A stretch of 39,282 bases of DNA from DASWIG01 sp965371445 (GTDB lineage: Bacteria > Acidobacteriota > Thermoanaerobaculia > Multivoradales > J023): contig CBDUYN010000093.1 of the NCBI GenBank assembly GCA_965371445.1, positions 1-39,282 on the forward strand, written 5' to 3'. Of this stretch, positions 1-8,956 are shown in pieces (position 1 is the first letter of the stretch; each line of letters starts with the position of its first letter). The notes beneath the pieces are model-generated. The model had not been told where the DNA came from, ran no database searches, and saw only the letters and a list, made by a program, of their open reading frames with translations. The position numbers and the translations under genes were made by a program.

Positions 1-446
1 ACGGCGGCGCGCTCCTCGTCCGCGGCGTCCTCGCGGTCGACGCGGGCCAGGAGCAGAGCTTCGGCGTCGTCCGGCGGCAGGGTCGGCAAGCGGAAGGGCT
101 TCTTGATCCCCACCGCCGCGAAGCCCGTCGCGGCGCGCGACGTCAGGAGGAAGCGTCCGCCGTCGGTGGGCAGGAAGGGCTTCAGGTCGGCGGGGCGGTC
201 GGCGTTGTCGAAGACGAGGAGCCAGCGCTCGTGGGTGGCGAGCCAGCGTCGCACCGCTTCGACGGCGACGGCCTCGTCGGCGTCCTGGGCCTCGGGCAGG
301 GCGAGGAGCTCGGCCACGTTCACGAAGCCGGCGCGGATCTCGGGGACGGACGCGGCGCGGATCCAGAAGACGGCGTCGTAGTCCTTGTCGCGGTGTCGGT
401 GGCAGTACTCGATCGCCGGCGGTCCCAGACGTCTCCCGCTTGCGGC
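1..446 (-). pseudogene. NB-ARC ATPase remnant lacking its P-loop, runs off the left edge
   Basis: Reading the minus strand from 446 down to 1 gives one open frame with clear NB-ARC/STAND ATPase character. It begins with AIEYCHRHRDKDYDAVFWIR, continues to a Walker B-like WLLVFDNADRP and then to GGRFLLTSRA. In this family AIEYAHRH normally follows directly after a P-loop of the GxGGxGKTxL type. Here the upstream residues are only GRRLGPP, preceded by an in-frame TGA at 447-449, so the nucleotide-binding loop and any start codon are missing. I read this as a gene truncated at its 5' end, probably by a deletion that brought it against the NACHT remnant upstream. The 3' end lies outside the window, so a functional C-terminal part cannot be excluded. 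STAND ATPases of this kind are typically signalling or defence proteins, but nothing here indicates present function. Confidence 0.6.
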
Positions 447-466
447 TCAGCTCAGAACCAGGCCGC

Positions 467-3124
467 CTACTCCCCGGACGCCGAATCCACCAGCTCCCGA
501 AGCGCCGCCGCCACCCCGGGACGCTCCTCGTCGCTTTCGCCCTCGTCCAACGCGGCCCGCAGGGCCTCGCGGTGGCCGGCGTCCTCGGGGTCGTGGACGA
601 GCCAGCAGAGGTGCCACTGGCTGCGCGGCAGCCAGTCTTCCGGCGGAGGGGACTCCATCAGCTCGACCCAGCGTTCGGTCCCCGGCCAGGTCCACGTCGA
701 CGAGGCCTGCGACCAGCCGAGGCCGAGGTAGAGGGCGACGGCGCCGGGAGAGGGGTGCTCGCCGAGCCGGCGGTCGACCTCGGGCCAGACGTCGAGGAGC
801 CAGCGGTGCTGGCTGCGGCGTTGGGCGTAGGCGACAGCCTCGTGATGTTGCCGGCGGCTGGCGGTCGCGTATCCCAGCCAGTATTCGCGCGTCGGCGCGG
901 TCGGGGCGCCTCTCCAGCTTCCCGCGGGCTTCCTGCCACTGCTTCAGGCGCAATAGCACTAGGCCGCGCAGCTCGTCGCCCGACGCCGCGGCGAAGCGCT
1001 CGTCCAACCAGCGGGCGGCCCAGCCAGCGTGGCGTAGGCTGAGTTGGAGAATCTCTGTGAACGCCTCTCCCTTATGGTGCCAGTCCCAATTCGGGGCATC
1101 GAGCATTTCCAACGCCACAGCCCGTCCGACGGCGTCCCTCTGGGCGTCGTCGAAGTCGGCCTCCTCGCGCATCGCCTCGAACAAGAACCCCCAGCGGCTC
1201 GGAGCGTCTTCCTCGCCGCTGACGCGCTCGAAGACCCGGTCGAGGAAGCCCTTGTCGGTCGCCCGGCTGCCGACGGCGAGCAGACATACCTCGCGCCAAC
1301 CCGGCTGCCGGTAGCGCCGGGCGATCTCGTCGGCCGGGCTCTCCCGGCGCAGCAGCTCCTGGGCGGCCAGGTACTCCATGAGCGACAGGTGGAAAAAGCC
1401 GAAGACCCCGGGACGTTGCTCCACCAGCAGGCCGCTGCCCTTCTCGAGGAACGCCACCCAGCGTTCAACGAGGCGACGATCTTCCGTGTCGTCCTTGGCC
1501 GCCCGCCTGGCGATCACCTCCGCAAGCGTCGTGACCAGGTCGTCGCGTTCGATGGTGACGTCCCTCTCGTCGTCCTCGCGCGAGCACTGCATGCGCCAGG
1601 GCAGGGCCTCCAGGTAGGCGCGTTGCCGTCCCAGGTCGAGGCCCTCGAACTCGCGGCCCCTGGCTCGTGGCCATGTTTCGACGAGCGTCGCCACACAGCG
1701 GTCGTAGAGCTCCGCCCGCTCCCCCGGCAGGCTGGCCTCGGTGCGATGGACGAGAGCGATGAGCGTCGCCAGCAGCGGATTGCGCGCCAGCTCCCGGACC
1801 TGCGGACGCGCCGCCAGCGCCGCCTGGAGCCCGGCGGCTCCCTGGTCGCGGGCCACCGGGTCCGCCGGCTCCTGGAGCTCGTACCAGCGCTCGACGAAGT
1901 CGCGCAGCTCACCGTCGTCGAAGGGCCGCAGCTCCAAGTGCTCGAAGACCACTGGGCCAGCGTCGGGCAGGGGCGCGTCGTCGTAACCGGCGGGACGGCT
2001 CGTCACCAGGACCGGCACCTTCGGGTGCGCGGCGACGAAGGCCTGAACTTTTTCGCAGGTCGTCCCGCGCTCCCCGGCGCTGCCCACCTCGTCGAGGCCG
2101 TCGAGGATCAGGACGGCGCGTCCGGTTTCGAGGGCGTCCTCCAGGAAGCCGTCCGGCAACGGCACCTGGAGGTGGTTGCGGGCCTGCTCGGTGAGGTAGC
2201 CGACGATCGAGACGCCGTCCTGGCGGACGTAGTCGCGGAAGGGCAAGAAGAGGGGCAAGACGTCGTCCGCCGCCTCGGCGACGGCGACGGCGGCGAAGCG
2301 GCACAAGGTCGTCTTGCCGCTCCCCGGTTTGCCGAGGGCGACGAGGCGCGCCGCGCCGTCGCCCGGCGTCGCCAGGCGCTGCACCAGGGTGCCGGTGCTC
2401 CAGGGCTCCGCTTCCTGGCCGTCGCGGCGTCCGCGCGGTGTGAGCCGCAGCGGCACGAAGAGGTCCGGCACCCGAACGTTCTGCTGCGGACGCGCCTTGC
2501 GCGTCGAAAAGCCGATGAAGCGCACCGTCCCGTGGACGGCGGCCACGGCGGCGCGGTAGCGGGCGGCGAGCGACTCGCGCCGCGTCTCGAATTGAGCTGC
2601 AGGACGCCCACCGGGACGCCGTCGACCTCGCGGACGTCGACCCGCCAGGGCCGGCTCGAGTGCAGACCGCGGGCGGCCCCCTGGAGGCGGGCGGTGAAGG
2701 CGTAGAAGGCTTCGAGGCGTCGTCCGAGGTTCGACATGGCGTCGGCGTTGTCCATGACCTCCTCGAGGACGTCGGGGCTGAGACTCTGGGCGATGAAGCG
2801 GCTGGGGCCGATCTCGTCGCGGTCGACGTCGTGGTTGCCGGGGACGAAGAAGAAGTGGTCGCGGGGCTCCAGCCCGAGGTCTTCGGCGAGCTGGCGGAAG
2901 AAGAGCTCGGCCTGCTCGTACTCGCCGACCTGTCCGGAGTGGGCGACGTCGCCGGTGACGAAGACGAAGTCTACTCCGCGTCCGGCGTCTTTCTCTTCGC
3001 GTTGGTGCTGGCGCAGGGCCTGGAGGGTGGCGCGCTCATCCCAGCTCTTTCCGTGGCGGAAGTGGAGGTCGGAGAGGTGAAGCCAGCGGATGGTTCGGCG
3101 CGGTCTGTCGCTCTCGTCGGGCAT
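467..3124 (-). pseudogene. Metallophosphatase-NACHT fusion gene, disrupted by frameshifts and an internal deletion
   Basis: From the ATG at 3122-3124 the first ~175 residues are a calcineurin-like phosphoesterase N-terminus: metal-binding WLHLSDLHFRHG, TGDVAHSG and VPGNHDVDR. After GVLQLNS (about 2600) the frame degenerates. The other frame resumes at RESLAARYRAAVAAVHG and leads into a NACHT domain with P-loop GKPGSGKTTL, Walker B VLILDGLDEVG and sensor VLVTSRP. The second half of the phosphoesterase, with the expected HHP and GHxH motifs, is absent, so the first break looks like an out-of-frame deletion rather than a single sequencing error. A second break near 889 (an apparent one-base loss in a CGCGCG run) moves the helical C-terminal region into the frame that ends at TAG 467-469. 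In the uncorrected frame the tail becomes arginine-rich nonsense ending at 447. Intact relatives are usually regulatory or defence STAND proteins. Probably non-functional. Confidence 0.65.
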
Positions 3125-3305
3125 GGCGTCACCCTCAAAGAGGCACTCGGCAGATCCGGTTGACCCACTCGGAAGCGTCCTTCATGGGGTCAGCTCCTTC
3201 GTCCCTCCGGCCCAGGCCGGAGACCTCCAGCTTACACCAGGAGTCAGCGCCGTTCTAGCAGCATCCGCCAGCCTTCATCTCGCCAAACCTAGTACGATCC
3301 GCGCC

Positions 3306-6300
3306 ATGCCGCGCCCCACCGTCATCGCCCTCGTGCTCTTCGCTTCCGGCGGCTGCTCCCTGGTCTACCAGGTCGCCTGGCTGCGCTTGCTGCGGCTGAT
3401 CTTCGGCGCTTCGACCGTGTCGACGGCGGTGGTCCTGGCGATCTTCATGGGCGGCCTCGGCCTGGGCGGGCTCTGGCTCGGTCGCCGGGTGGAAGGCGTC
3501 CGCAACCCCCTGGCCTTCTACGCCGGACTCGAGGCCGGCATCGCGCTCACCGCGGCTGTGAGCCCGCTTCTCCTCGACCTGGTGCGGTGGCTCTACGTCG
3601 CGCTTGGCGGCACCGCCACCCTGGGAGGGGCCGGCGCGACGCTGGTGCGCCTGGTTTTCTCTGTCGCCGTCCTCGGCCTGCCCACCGTCCTGATGGGCGG
3701 CACCCTGCCGGCCGTCGCCCAGGCTCTCCAGCGCGACACCGACCGGGGCCGCCGGCTTGTCGCGGCCTTCTACGGCGTCAACACGCTGGGGGCGGTGAGC
3801 GGGGCCTTTCTCACCACGTTCGTCCTGCTCGAATTCTGTGGGATCCGCCTTAGCGTATGGCTGGCGTGCGGCCTCAACCTGGTCCTGGCCCTCGTCGTGT
3901 GGGGCCTGTCGCGACGCGTCGCCGAGCGTCCGGAGAGCATCGACGAGCCTCGGGAGACCGAGGCCCTGGAGGCCCGGGTGAGGGACAAGACGATGCTGGC
4001 CGCGACGCCGACCCGGCTCGTCCTTTTCGTCGCCGGTCTCGTGGGCTTTCTCTTCTTCCTCATGGAGATCGTCTGGTACCGCATGCTGGCGCCGGTCCTG
4101 GGTGGCTCGTCCTACAGCTTCGGGCTGATCCTCGCGGTGGCGCTCCTCGGCATCGGGCTCGGCGGGGTTTTCTACGCTCTGGCCGCCGGAAGCAGAGGGG
4201 AGAGCCGTCGACCGACGCTCCGGGCCCTGGGCTGGACGTGCCTGCTGGAAGCTCTGGCTCTCGCCCTCCCCTATGCCGCGGGCGACCACCTGGCGTTTCT
4301 GGCGGTGGTGCTGCGCCCGTACGGCGCCGTCGGTTTTCCCGGACTGGTCCTGGGTTGGACTCTCGTCACCGCCGTCGTAGTGCTCCCCGCGGCGCTCGTC
4401 GCGGGCTACCAGTTTCCGCTCCTGGTGGCGCTTCTCGGCAGGGGCCGCGAACGGGTGGGATCGCAGGTCGGACTGGCCTATGCCTGGAACACGTGGGGCG
4501 CGATCCTGGGGTCGCTCGCCGGAGGTTTCGGACTCCTGCCGCTTCTCACCGCGCCCCGGCTGTGGCGTCTTTCCGTGGCCGTCCTGGTGGTCTGCGGCCT
4601 GGCCCTGGCGGCGATCGCCGTCCTGAGGCGCCGTCCCCGACGGCCCCTCGGTCTGGCGGCGCCGGTTCTCGCCGCGTTCCTGGCTCTGGGACTCTGTACC
4701 GCGGAGGGACCCTCGGCGTTCTGGCGGCATTCGCCGATCGGTGCCGGCCGCGTGTCGACCGCCGACCTCCGCGACGCCAACCAGCTGCGAAAACGCTTCC
4801 ACCAGATCCGCCGCTCGGTCGTCGAGGAGGCCGAAGGGATCGAGTCGAGCGTCGCACTCATCGAGGTCGACGACCTGGCGCTCTACATCAACGGCAAGAG
4901 CGACGGCGCGGCCGTCGCCGACGCTCCGACCATGGTGATGTTCGGCCTCCTCGGAGCCCTTCTCCATCCTGAGCCCCGGGACGCCTTCGTCATCGGCCTC
5001 GGCTCCGGCACCTCGGCGGGCTGGTTGGGACGCGTCGAGGGCGTCCGCAAAGTCGAGGTCATCGAGCTCGAGCCGGCGATCGGCGACCTCGCCACGGCTT
5101 TCTCCCAGGTCAACCAGGAGATGAGCGGAAACCCCAAGGTCCATCTCCGCTACGGCGACGGCCGGGAATGGATCCGCACGTCCTCGACGAGCTGGGACCT
5201 GCTCCTCTCCCAGCCCTCGAATCCCTACCGGGCGGGGGTGGCGGACCTCTTCTCCCAGGACTTCTACCGGTCGGTCCGGGAGCGGTTGCGGCCCGGCGGA
5301 ATCTTCGTGCAATGGCTCCAGGGCTACGACACCGACGCCGAAAGCCTGCGGCTCGTCTATTCGACGCTCGGCTCGGTTTTCGACCATGTCGAGACCTGGC
5401 AGGTCCACATGGCCGATCTCCTGCTCGTGGCGACGACCGAGCCCCTCGTCCACGACTTCGACCGCCTGCGACGGCTGGTGGAAGAGGAACCGTTCGCGAG
5501 CGCTCTGCGGTGGACGTGGCGGGTGCGGGGAGTCGAAGGCCTCTACAGCGGCTTTGTGGCGGGCGACGAGCTGACGCGTCACCTCGCGGAGCAGGCGGAG
5601 CATCGCATCTCAAGCGACGATCGTCCGCGCGTCGAGTTTGCCTTCGCGCGCCTCGTCGGCCGTGTCGGGCTTTTCGACCTGACCCAACTCCAGGCTCTGG
5701 CCCGGCAGTTGGGAGCGGATCGGCCCAAGCACACCGGAGCGCCGATCGACTGGGCCAGAGTTGGCGAGGCCCGGCAGAGCCGTCAGGAAATCGCCACCTT
5801 GAAGGAACTGCCGCCGCTTCAGGTCTCGCCCCAGGAGAGGGCGCGCCGCGCCGCCCGCCTGTACTACCGCCGTGGCCAGTTCGCCGTGGCGGCGAGGAGC
5901 TGGTGGTCTCAGCGTCAGGAGCCGGTGACCCAGCTGGATCAATTCCTGGTGGCGGAGATCCTGGCGGAACGGGGAGGTGCGGCGGCGGCGCCCGTGCTCG
6001 AGAAGTTACGGCCGGAGGCGCCCACCGAGGCGGCGTTGCTCGCCGCGCGCTCCCGCTGGCGCCAGGGCGACAGCGACGACGCGGTCCGCTTCCTGGTCGA
6101 GGGCTTGGAGCGGCTGCGCACCGATCCCTGGGTGTTTCAGCCGATCGCTCAACGCGCTCTCGAGCTCGTCCCGGAGGTGGCGAGAGGCGCTCCGCGGCAC
6201 GGCGAGCGGCTCGACGCCGCGCTGGCGGAGCCGTTCGCGGTCCGGCTCTTCGAGGAGCGACGGCTGAGGACGCGGCTCGCCCTGGCACGCCTCCTCGGCT

Positions 6301-6506
6301 TTGCGGATCGTTGCGTCGCCGTCCTCGAGCCTCTCGAGCCGTATCCGCGCTGGGAGGAGGAATGGCTGCGCTCGCGCCTGGAGTGCTACGAGGCCAACGC
6401 TCATCCGCGGCTCGACGCGGCCCGGGACGACCTCCGGGCCCTGCTGGAAGCGCAGGTGTCCCGCCTGCGCCCGCGTTCCCAATTCACCAACGGAGAAAAA
6501 CGATAA
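3306..6506 (+). CDS. Polytopic membrane protein with spermidine-synthase-like methyltransferase-fold domain
   Basis: A 1066-residue protein from the ATG at 3306; in-frame starts further upstream would add non-hydrophobic sequence, so 3306 is preferred. Residues 1 to about 460 are a hydrophobic domain with a dozen or more predicted membrane segments, opening with a transporter-like SLVYQVAWLRLL. A Rossmann-type spermidine/spermine synthase fold follows at about residues 530-720: VIGLGSGTSAG near 560, the acidic EVIELEPAI, then YGDGREWI near 615 and DLLLSQPSNP. The last 300 residues are alanine/arginine-rich, TPR-like helical sequence. Fused spermidine-synthase-like membrane proteins are common in several phyla, but their substrate is generally unknown and polyamine synthesis should not be assumed. 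The stop overlaps the start region of the next gene, so the two are probably cotranscribed. Confidence 0.75.
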   Translation: MPRPTVIALVLFASGGCSLVYQVAWLRLLRLIFGASTVSTAVVLAIFMGGLGLGGLWLGRRVEGVRNPLAFYAGLEAGIALTAAVSPLLLDLVRWLYVALGGTATLGGAGATLVRLVFSVAVLGLPTVLMGGTLPAVAQALQRDTDRGRRLVAAFYGVNTLGAVSGAFLTTFVLLEFCGIRLSVWLACGLNLVLALVVWGLSRRVAERPESIDEPRETEALEARVRDKTMLAATPTRLVLFVAGLVGFLFFLMEIVWYRMLAPVLGGSSYSFGLILAVALLGIGLGGVFYALAAGSRGESRRPTLRALGWTCLLEALALALPYAAGDHLAFLAVVLRPYGAVGFPGLVLGWTLVTAVVVLPAALVAGYQFPLLVALLGRGRERVGSQVGLAYAWNTWGAILGSLAGGFGLLPLLTAPRLWRLSVAVLVVCGLALAAIAVLRRRPRRPLGLAAPVLAAFLALGLCTAEGPSAFWRHSPIGAGRVSTADLRDANQLRKRFHQIRRSVVEEAEGIESSVALIEVDDLALYINGKSDGAAVADAPTMVMFGLLGALLHPEPRDAFVIGLGSGTSAGWLGRVEGVRKVEVIELEPAIGDLATAFSQVNQEMSGNPKVHLRYGDGREWIRTSSTSWDLLLSQPSNPYRAGVADLFSQDFYRSVRERLRPGGIFVQWLQGYDTDAESLRLVYSTLGSVFDHVETWQVHMADLLLVATTEPLVHDFDRLRRLVEEEPFASALRWTWRVRGVEGLYSGFVAGDELTRHLAEQAEHRISSDDRPRVEFAFARLVGRVGLFDLTQLQALARQLGADRPKHTGAPIDWARVGEARQSRQEIATLKELPPLQVSPQERARRAARLYYRRGQFAVAARSWWSQRQEPVTQLDQFLVAEILAERGGAAAAPVLEKLRPEAPTEAALLAARSRWRQGDSDDAVRFLVEGLERLRTDPWVFQPIAQRALELVPEVARGAPRHGERLDAALAEPFAVRLFEERRLRTRLALARLLGFADRCVAVLEPLEPYPRWEEEWLRSRLECYEANAHPRLDAARDDLRALLEAQVSRLRPRSQFTNGEKR

Positions 6507-8956
6507 ACCACCACCGGCTCTGGCTCACGCTGACTCTTCTCCCCGGCCTCCTCGCCGGGCTCCCGAGCGCCGCTCAGGACGAGGCCGGCGTCTTTTTCCC
6601 GAGCCCGGAAGAGCCGGCGGCAAGCGGCTTGGAGGGCTTCGAGGTGGAGCCGGTCCTGGTACGGGCCGAGGCCCTCGCCGCCCGGGGAGCGACGGACGAC
6701 GCCGTCGCTCTGTTGCAGGACTTCGCCGGCAGGCTCGTCCGGGCTCAGCGCACGCCGGCGGCGGTGGCACCCCTCGAGCTTGCGGTTCGTCTGGCGCCCG
6801 AACGGGGGGACCTCCACCTCTTCCTGGCCCGCGTCCTCGGCGAGCTCACGCGCTTCCACGACGCTCTGGCGAGCCTCGAGCGTGCCATGGAGCTGGGGGA
6901 GAGCCGCCTCGACGTGCGGCTCCTTCACGCCGGCGCCTACTGGGAGATCCAGGACTACGAGACCGCGGAGCAGCTCTACCGCCGCGCCGTGGAGCTTCAC
7001 AGCGACGTCCTCGCACCGCGCTCCCAGCTGGGAGGGTTTCTCCTCTGGCGGGGACGCGCCACCGAGGCCGTGGAGGTGCTGGCGCGGGCGGCGGAGCTGG
7101 CGGACGACAGCACCGCGGCGGAGAAGGCCGAGGTGCTCTTCCTCCTCGCCCGCGCCCTGGCGGAGTCCGGGGAGACGGAGAGCGCCGTCGCCACCTACGA
7201 GCGCCTTCTCCGGCTCCACCCCCGGCACGCCCGGGGGCGCTACCTCCTGGGCCTGCTGCGCCAACGTCGCGACGCCGTGCGCCGCGACGCCGTGCGCCGC
7301 GACGCCGTGCGCCGCGACGCGTCGACGTCCGGGACGCAGAGCCCCGGCGACGGCGTCGTCCTGACCCCGGTCACCGAGCGCGCCGGCATCGCCTTCCACC
7401 ACGACGGCGGCCTCTCCCCGCAACGTCATATGCCGGAGACCATGGGCTCGGGTCTCGCCTGGCTCGACTACGACGGCGACGGCCGGTGGGACCTCTACCT
7501 GGTCCAGTCGGGTCCGTGGCCGGCATCGACGTCGGAGGAAGAAACCGCGAGGCCTTCGAACCGGCTTTACCGCAACCTGGGTGACGGCACCTTCGAAGAC
7601 GTCACCGTCCGTGCCGGCGCCGGCGAGACCTCCTATGGCCAGGGCGTCGTGGCCGCCGACATCGACGGCGACGGCGACAGCGATCTCTATCTGACGAATT
7701 ACGGCCCCGACGTCCTGCTCGAAAACCTGGGCGACGGCACCTTCGCCGACCGCACCGCCGATCTCGGCCTGGGTTTGGACGGCTGGAGCTCCTCCGCCGC
7801 TCTCGCCGACGCGGAGGGCGACGGCGACCTCGATCTCTACGTGGCCCGCTATCTCGAATACGACCCGGCCCACGGTCGCTTTTGTGGCGACAGGGCGACG
7901 GAAGAACGCGAGTACTGCAACGTCCAGATGTTTCCCGGCGTCGACGACCGCTTCTACCGCCAGCGCGACGACGGCACCTTCCTCGACGCCACCTCCGAGG
8001 CGGGCCTGGCCGCCGGCGGACGCGGTCTCGGCGTGGTCTGGACCGACCTCGACGACGACGGCCGCAGCGACCTTTACGTGGCCAACGACCTGACGCCGAA
8101 CGTCCTCTACAAGAATCGCGGCGACGGCACCTTCGAAGACGTGTCGCTATTCTCCGGCGCCGCCTACAACCGCGAGGGCAAGAGGGAGGCGGGCATGGGG
8201 GTGGCGGCGGGCGACGTCGACGGCGACGGCCTGCCGGAGCTCCTGGTGAGCAACTTCGACGTCGAGACCAACACCCTCTACACCAATCGCGGAGACCTCT
8301 TCTTCGACGACGCCACCGTGGAGAGCGGCTTCGGCCTGCCCTCGGTCCATCGGCTGGGTTTCGGCCTGGTGCTGGCGGACTTCGACTCCGACGGCGACCT
8401 CGACGCCTACGTGGCCAACGGCCATGTCTTCGCGCGGCCCAAGCGCGACGGTGTCGAACGCGCCCAGGACGACCTCTTGCTGCTGGGCGACGGCCACGGT
8501 CACTTCCTCCAGCAGCCGCTTCTCTCCTTGTCCGGGCCCCGGGTCGGCCGCGGCGCCGCGGTCGCCGACTACGACTCCGACGGTGACGTCGATCTCGCGG
8601 TGCAGAACAACACCGGGCCGGCGCTGCTGCTGCGCAACGACGGTATTGCCAAAGACGGTGCCGCCGGCCGCTGGCTGGGCGTCGAGCTCCACGGCCGGCG
8701 ACGCAACAGCGAGGCGGTGGGCGCCCGGGTGACGCTCAAGACCGGTCGACCCGGCGGCGCCCTCCGGCGTCAAGTGCGCTGGGTGATGGCGGGACAGAGC
8801 TACCAGTCGTCGGCCGATCGCCGTCAGCTCTTCGGCTGGCCGGCGGCAGAAAAGCTCCACGAGCTCGAGGTGGCATGGCCGTCGGGATGCGTCACCCGGG
8901 TGAGCGCGTCCCCGGAGCGCCGCTATCTTCATCTTCGAGAGCCGGACTGCTCGTGA
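6503..8956 (+). CDS. Secreted TPR / FG-GAP / ASPIC-UnbV (CRTAC1-like) protein
   Basis: An 817-residue protein. The N-terminus HHRLWLTLTLLPGLLAGLPS followed by AAQ is a signal peptide. Residues 50-260 are TPR helices (AMELGESRLDVRLLHAGAYW, YETAEQLYRRAVELH). Then comes a short tandem-repeat linker, then repeated FG-GAP/VCBS calcium-binding loops of the DxDGDGxxDLY type (LDYDGDGRWDLYL, ADIDGDGDSDLYL, TDLDDDGRSDLYV) at about 320-690. A C-terminal ASPIC/UnbV domain (GARVTLKTG, WVMAGQSYQSS) ends it. Likely an extracytoplasmic beta-propeller protein; function unknown. The start is odd: no ATG, GTG or TTG lies at the signal peptide. The best-placed codon is ATA at 6503, overlapping the upstream TAA, with GGAG just upstream. 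One base change from ATGA to ATAA would explain it. The 3' end overlaps the convergent gene by 65 bp. Confidence 0.75.
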   Translation: MNHHRLWLTLTLLPGLLAGLPSAAQDEAGVFFPSPEEPAASGLEGFEVEPVLVRAEALAARGATDDAVALLQDFAGRLVRAQRTPAAVAPLELAVRLAPERGDLHLFLARVLGELTRFHDALASLERAMELGESRLDVRLLHAGAYWEIQDYETAEQLYRRAVELHSDVLAPRSQLGGFLLWRGRATEAVEVLARAAELADDSTAAEKAEVLFLLARALAESGETESAVATYERLLRLHPRHARGRYLLGLLRQRRDAVRRDAVRRDAVRRDASTSGTQSPGDGVVLTPVTERAGIAFHHDGGLSPQRHMPETMGSGLAWLDYDGDGRWDLYLVQSGPWPASTSEEETARPSNRLYRNLGDGTFEDVTVRAGAGETSYGQGVVAADIDGDGDSDLYLTNYGPDVLLENLGDGTFADRTADLGLGLDGWSSSAALADAEGDGDLDLYVARYLEYDPAHGRFCGDRATEEREYCNVQMFPGVDDRFYRQRDDGTFLDATSEAGLAAGGRGLGVVWTDLDDDGRSDLYVANDLTPNVLYKNRGDGTFEDVSLFSGAAYNREGKREAGMGVAAGDVDGDGLPELLVSNFDVETNTLYTNRGDLFFDDATVESGFGLPSVHRLGFGLVLADFDSDGDLDAYVANGHVFARPKRDGVERAQDDLLLLGDGHGHFLQQPLLSLSGPRVGRGAAVADYDSDGDVDLAVQNNTGPALLLRNDGIAKDGAAGRWLGVELHGRRRNSEAVGARVTLKTGRPGGALRRQVRWVMAGQSYQSSADRRQLFGWPAAEKLHELEVAWPSGCVTRVSASPERRYLHLREPDCS
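7268..7322 (+). repeat. 15-bp coding tandem repeat, about 3.5 copies (RDAVR)
   Basis: The unit CGCGACGCCGTGCGC occurs three times without change at 7268-7282, 7283-7297 and 7298-7312, followed by a partial copy. It encodes the pentapeptide RDAVR in the linker between the TPR and FG-GAP regions of the surrounding gene. The unit is a multiple of three, so copy-number changes stay in frame and alter only linker length. Confidence 0.9.

Noticed and set aside
3255..5603. Long open frame on the minus strand (782 codons) opposite the spermidine-synthase-like gene
   Set aside because: Composition is glutamine/arginine/glutamate-rich without domain motifs; the plus frame has membrane helices and Rossmann motifs. 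It is an antisense artefact of high GC.
7268..7322. Short regular repeats that could suggest a CRISPR or VNTR
   Set aside because: Units are 15 bp with no spacers and lie in frame in a gene linker; not CRISPR.
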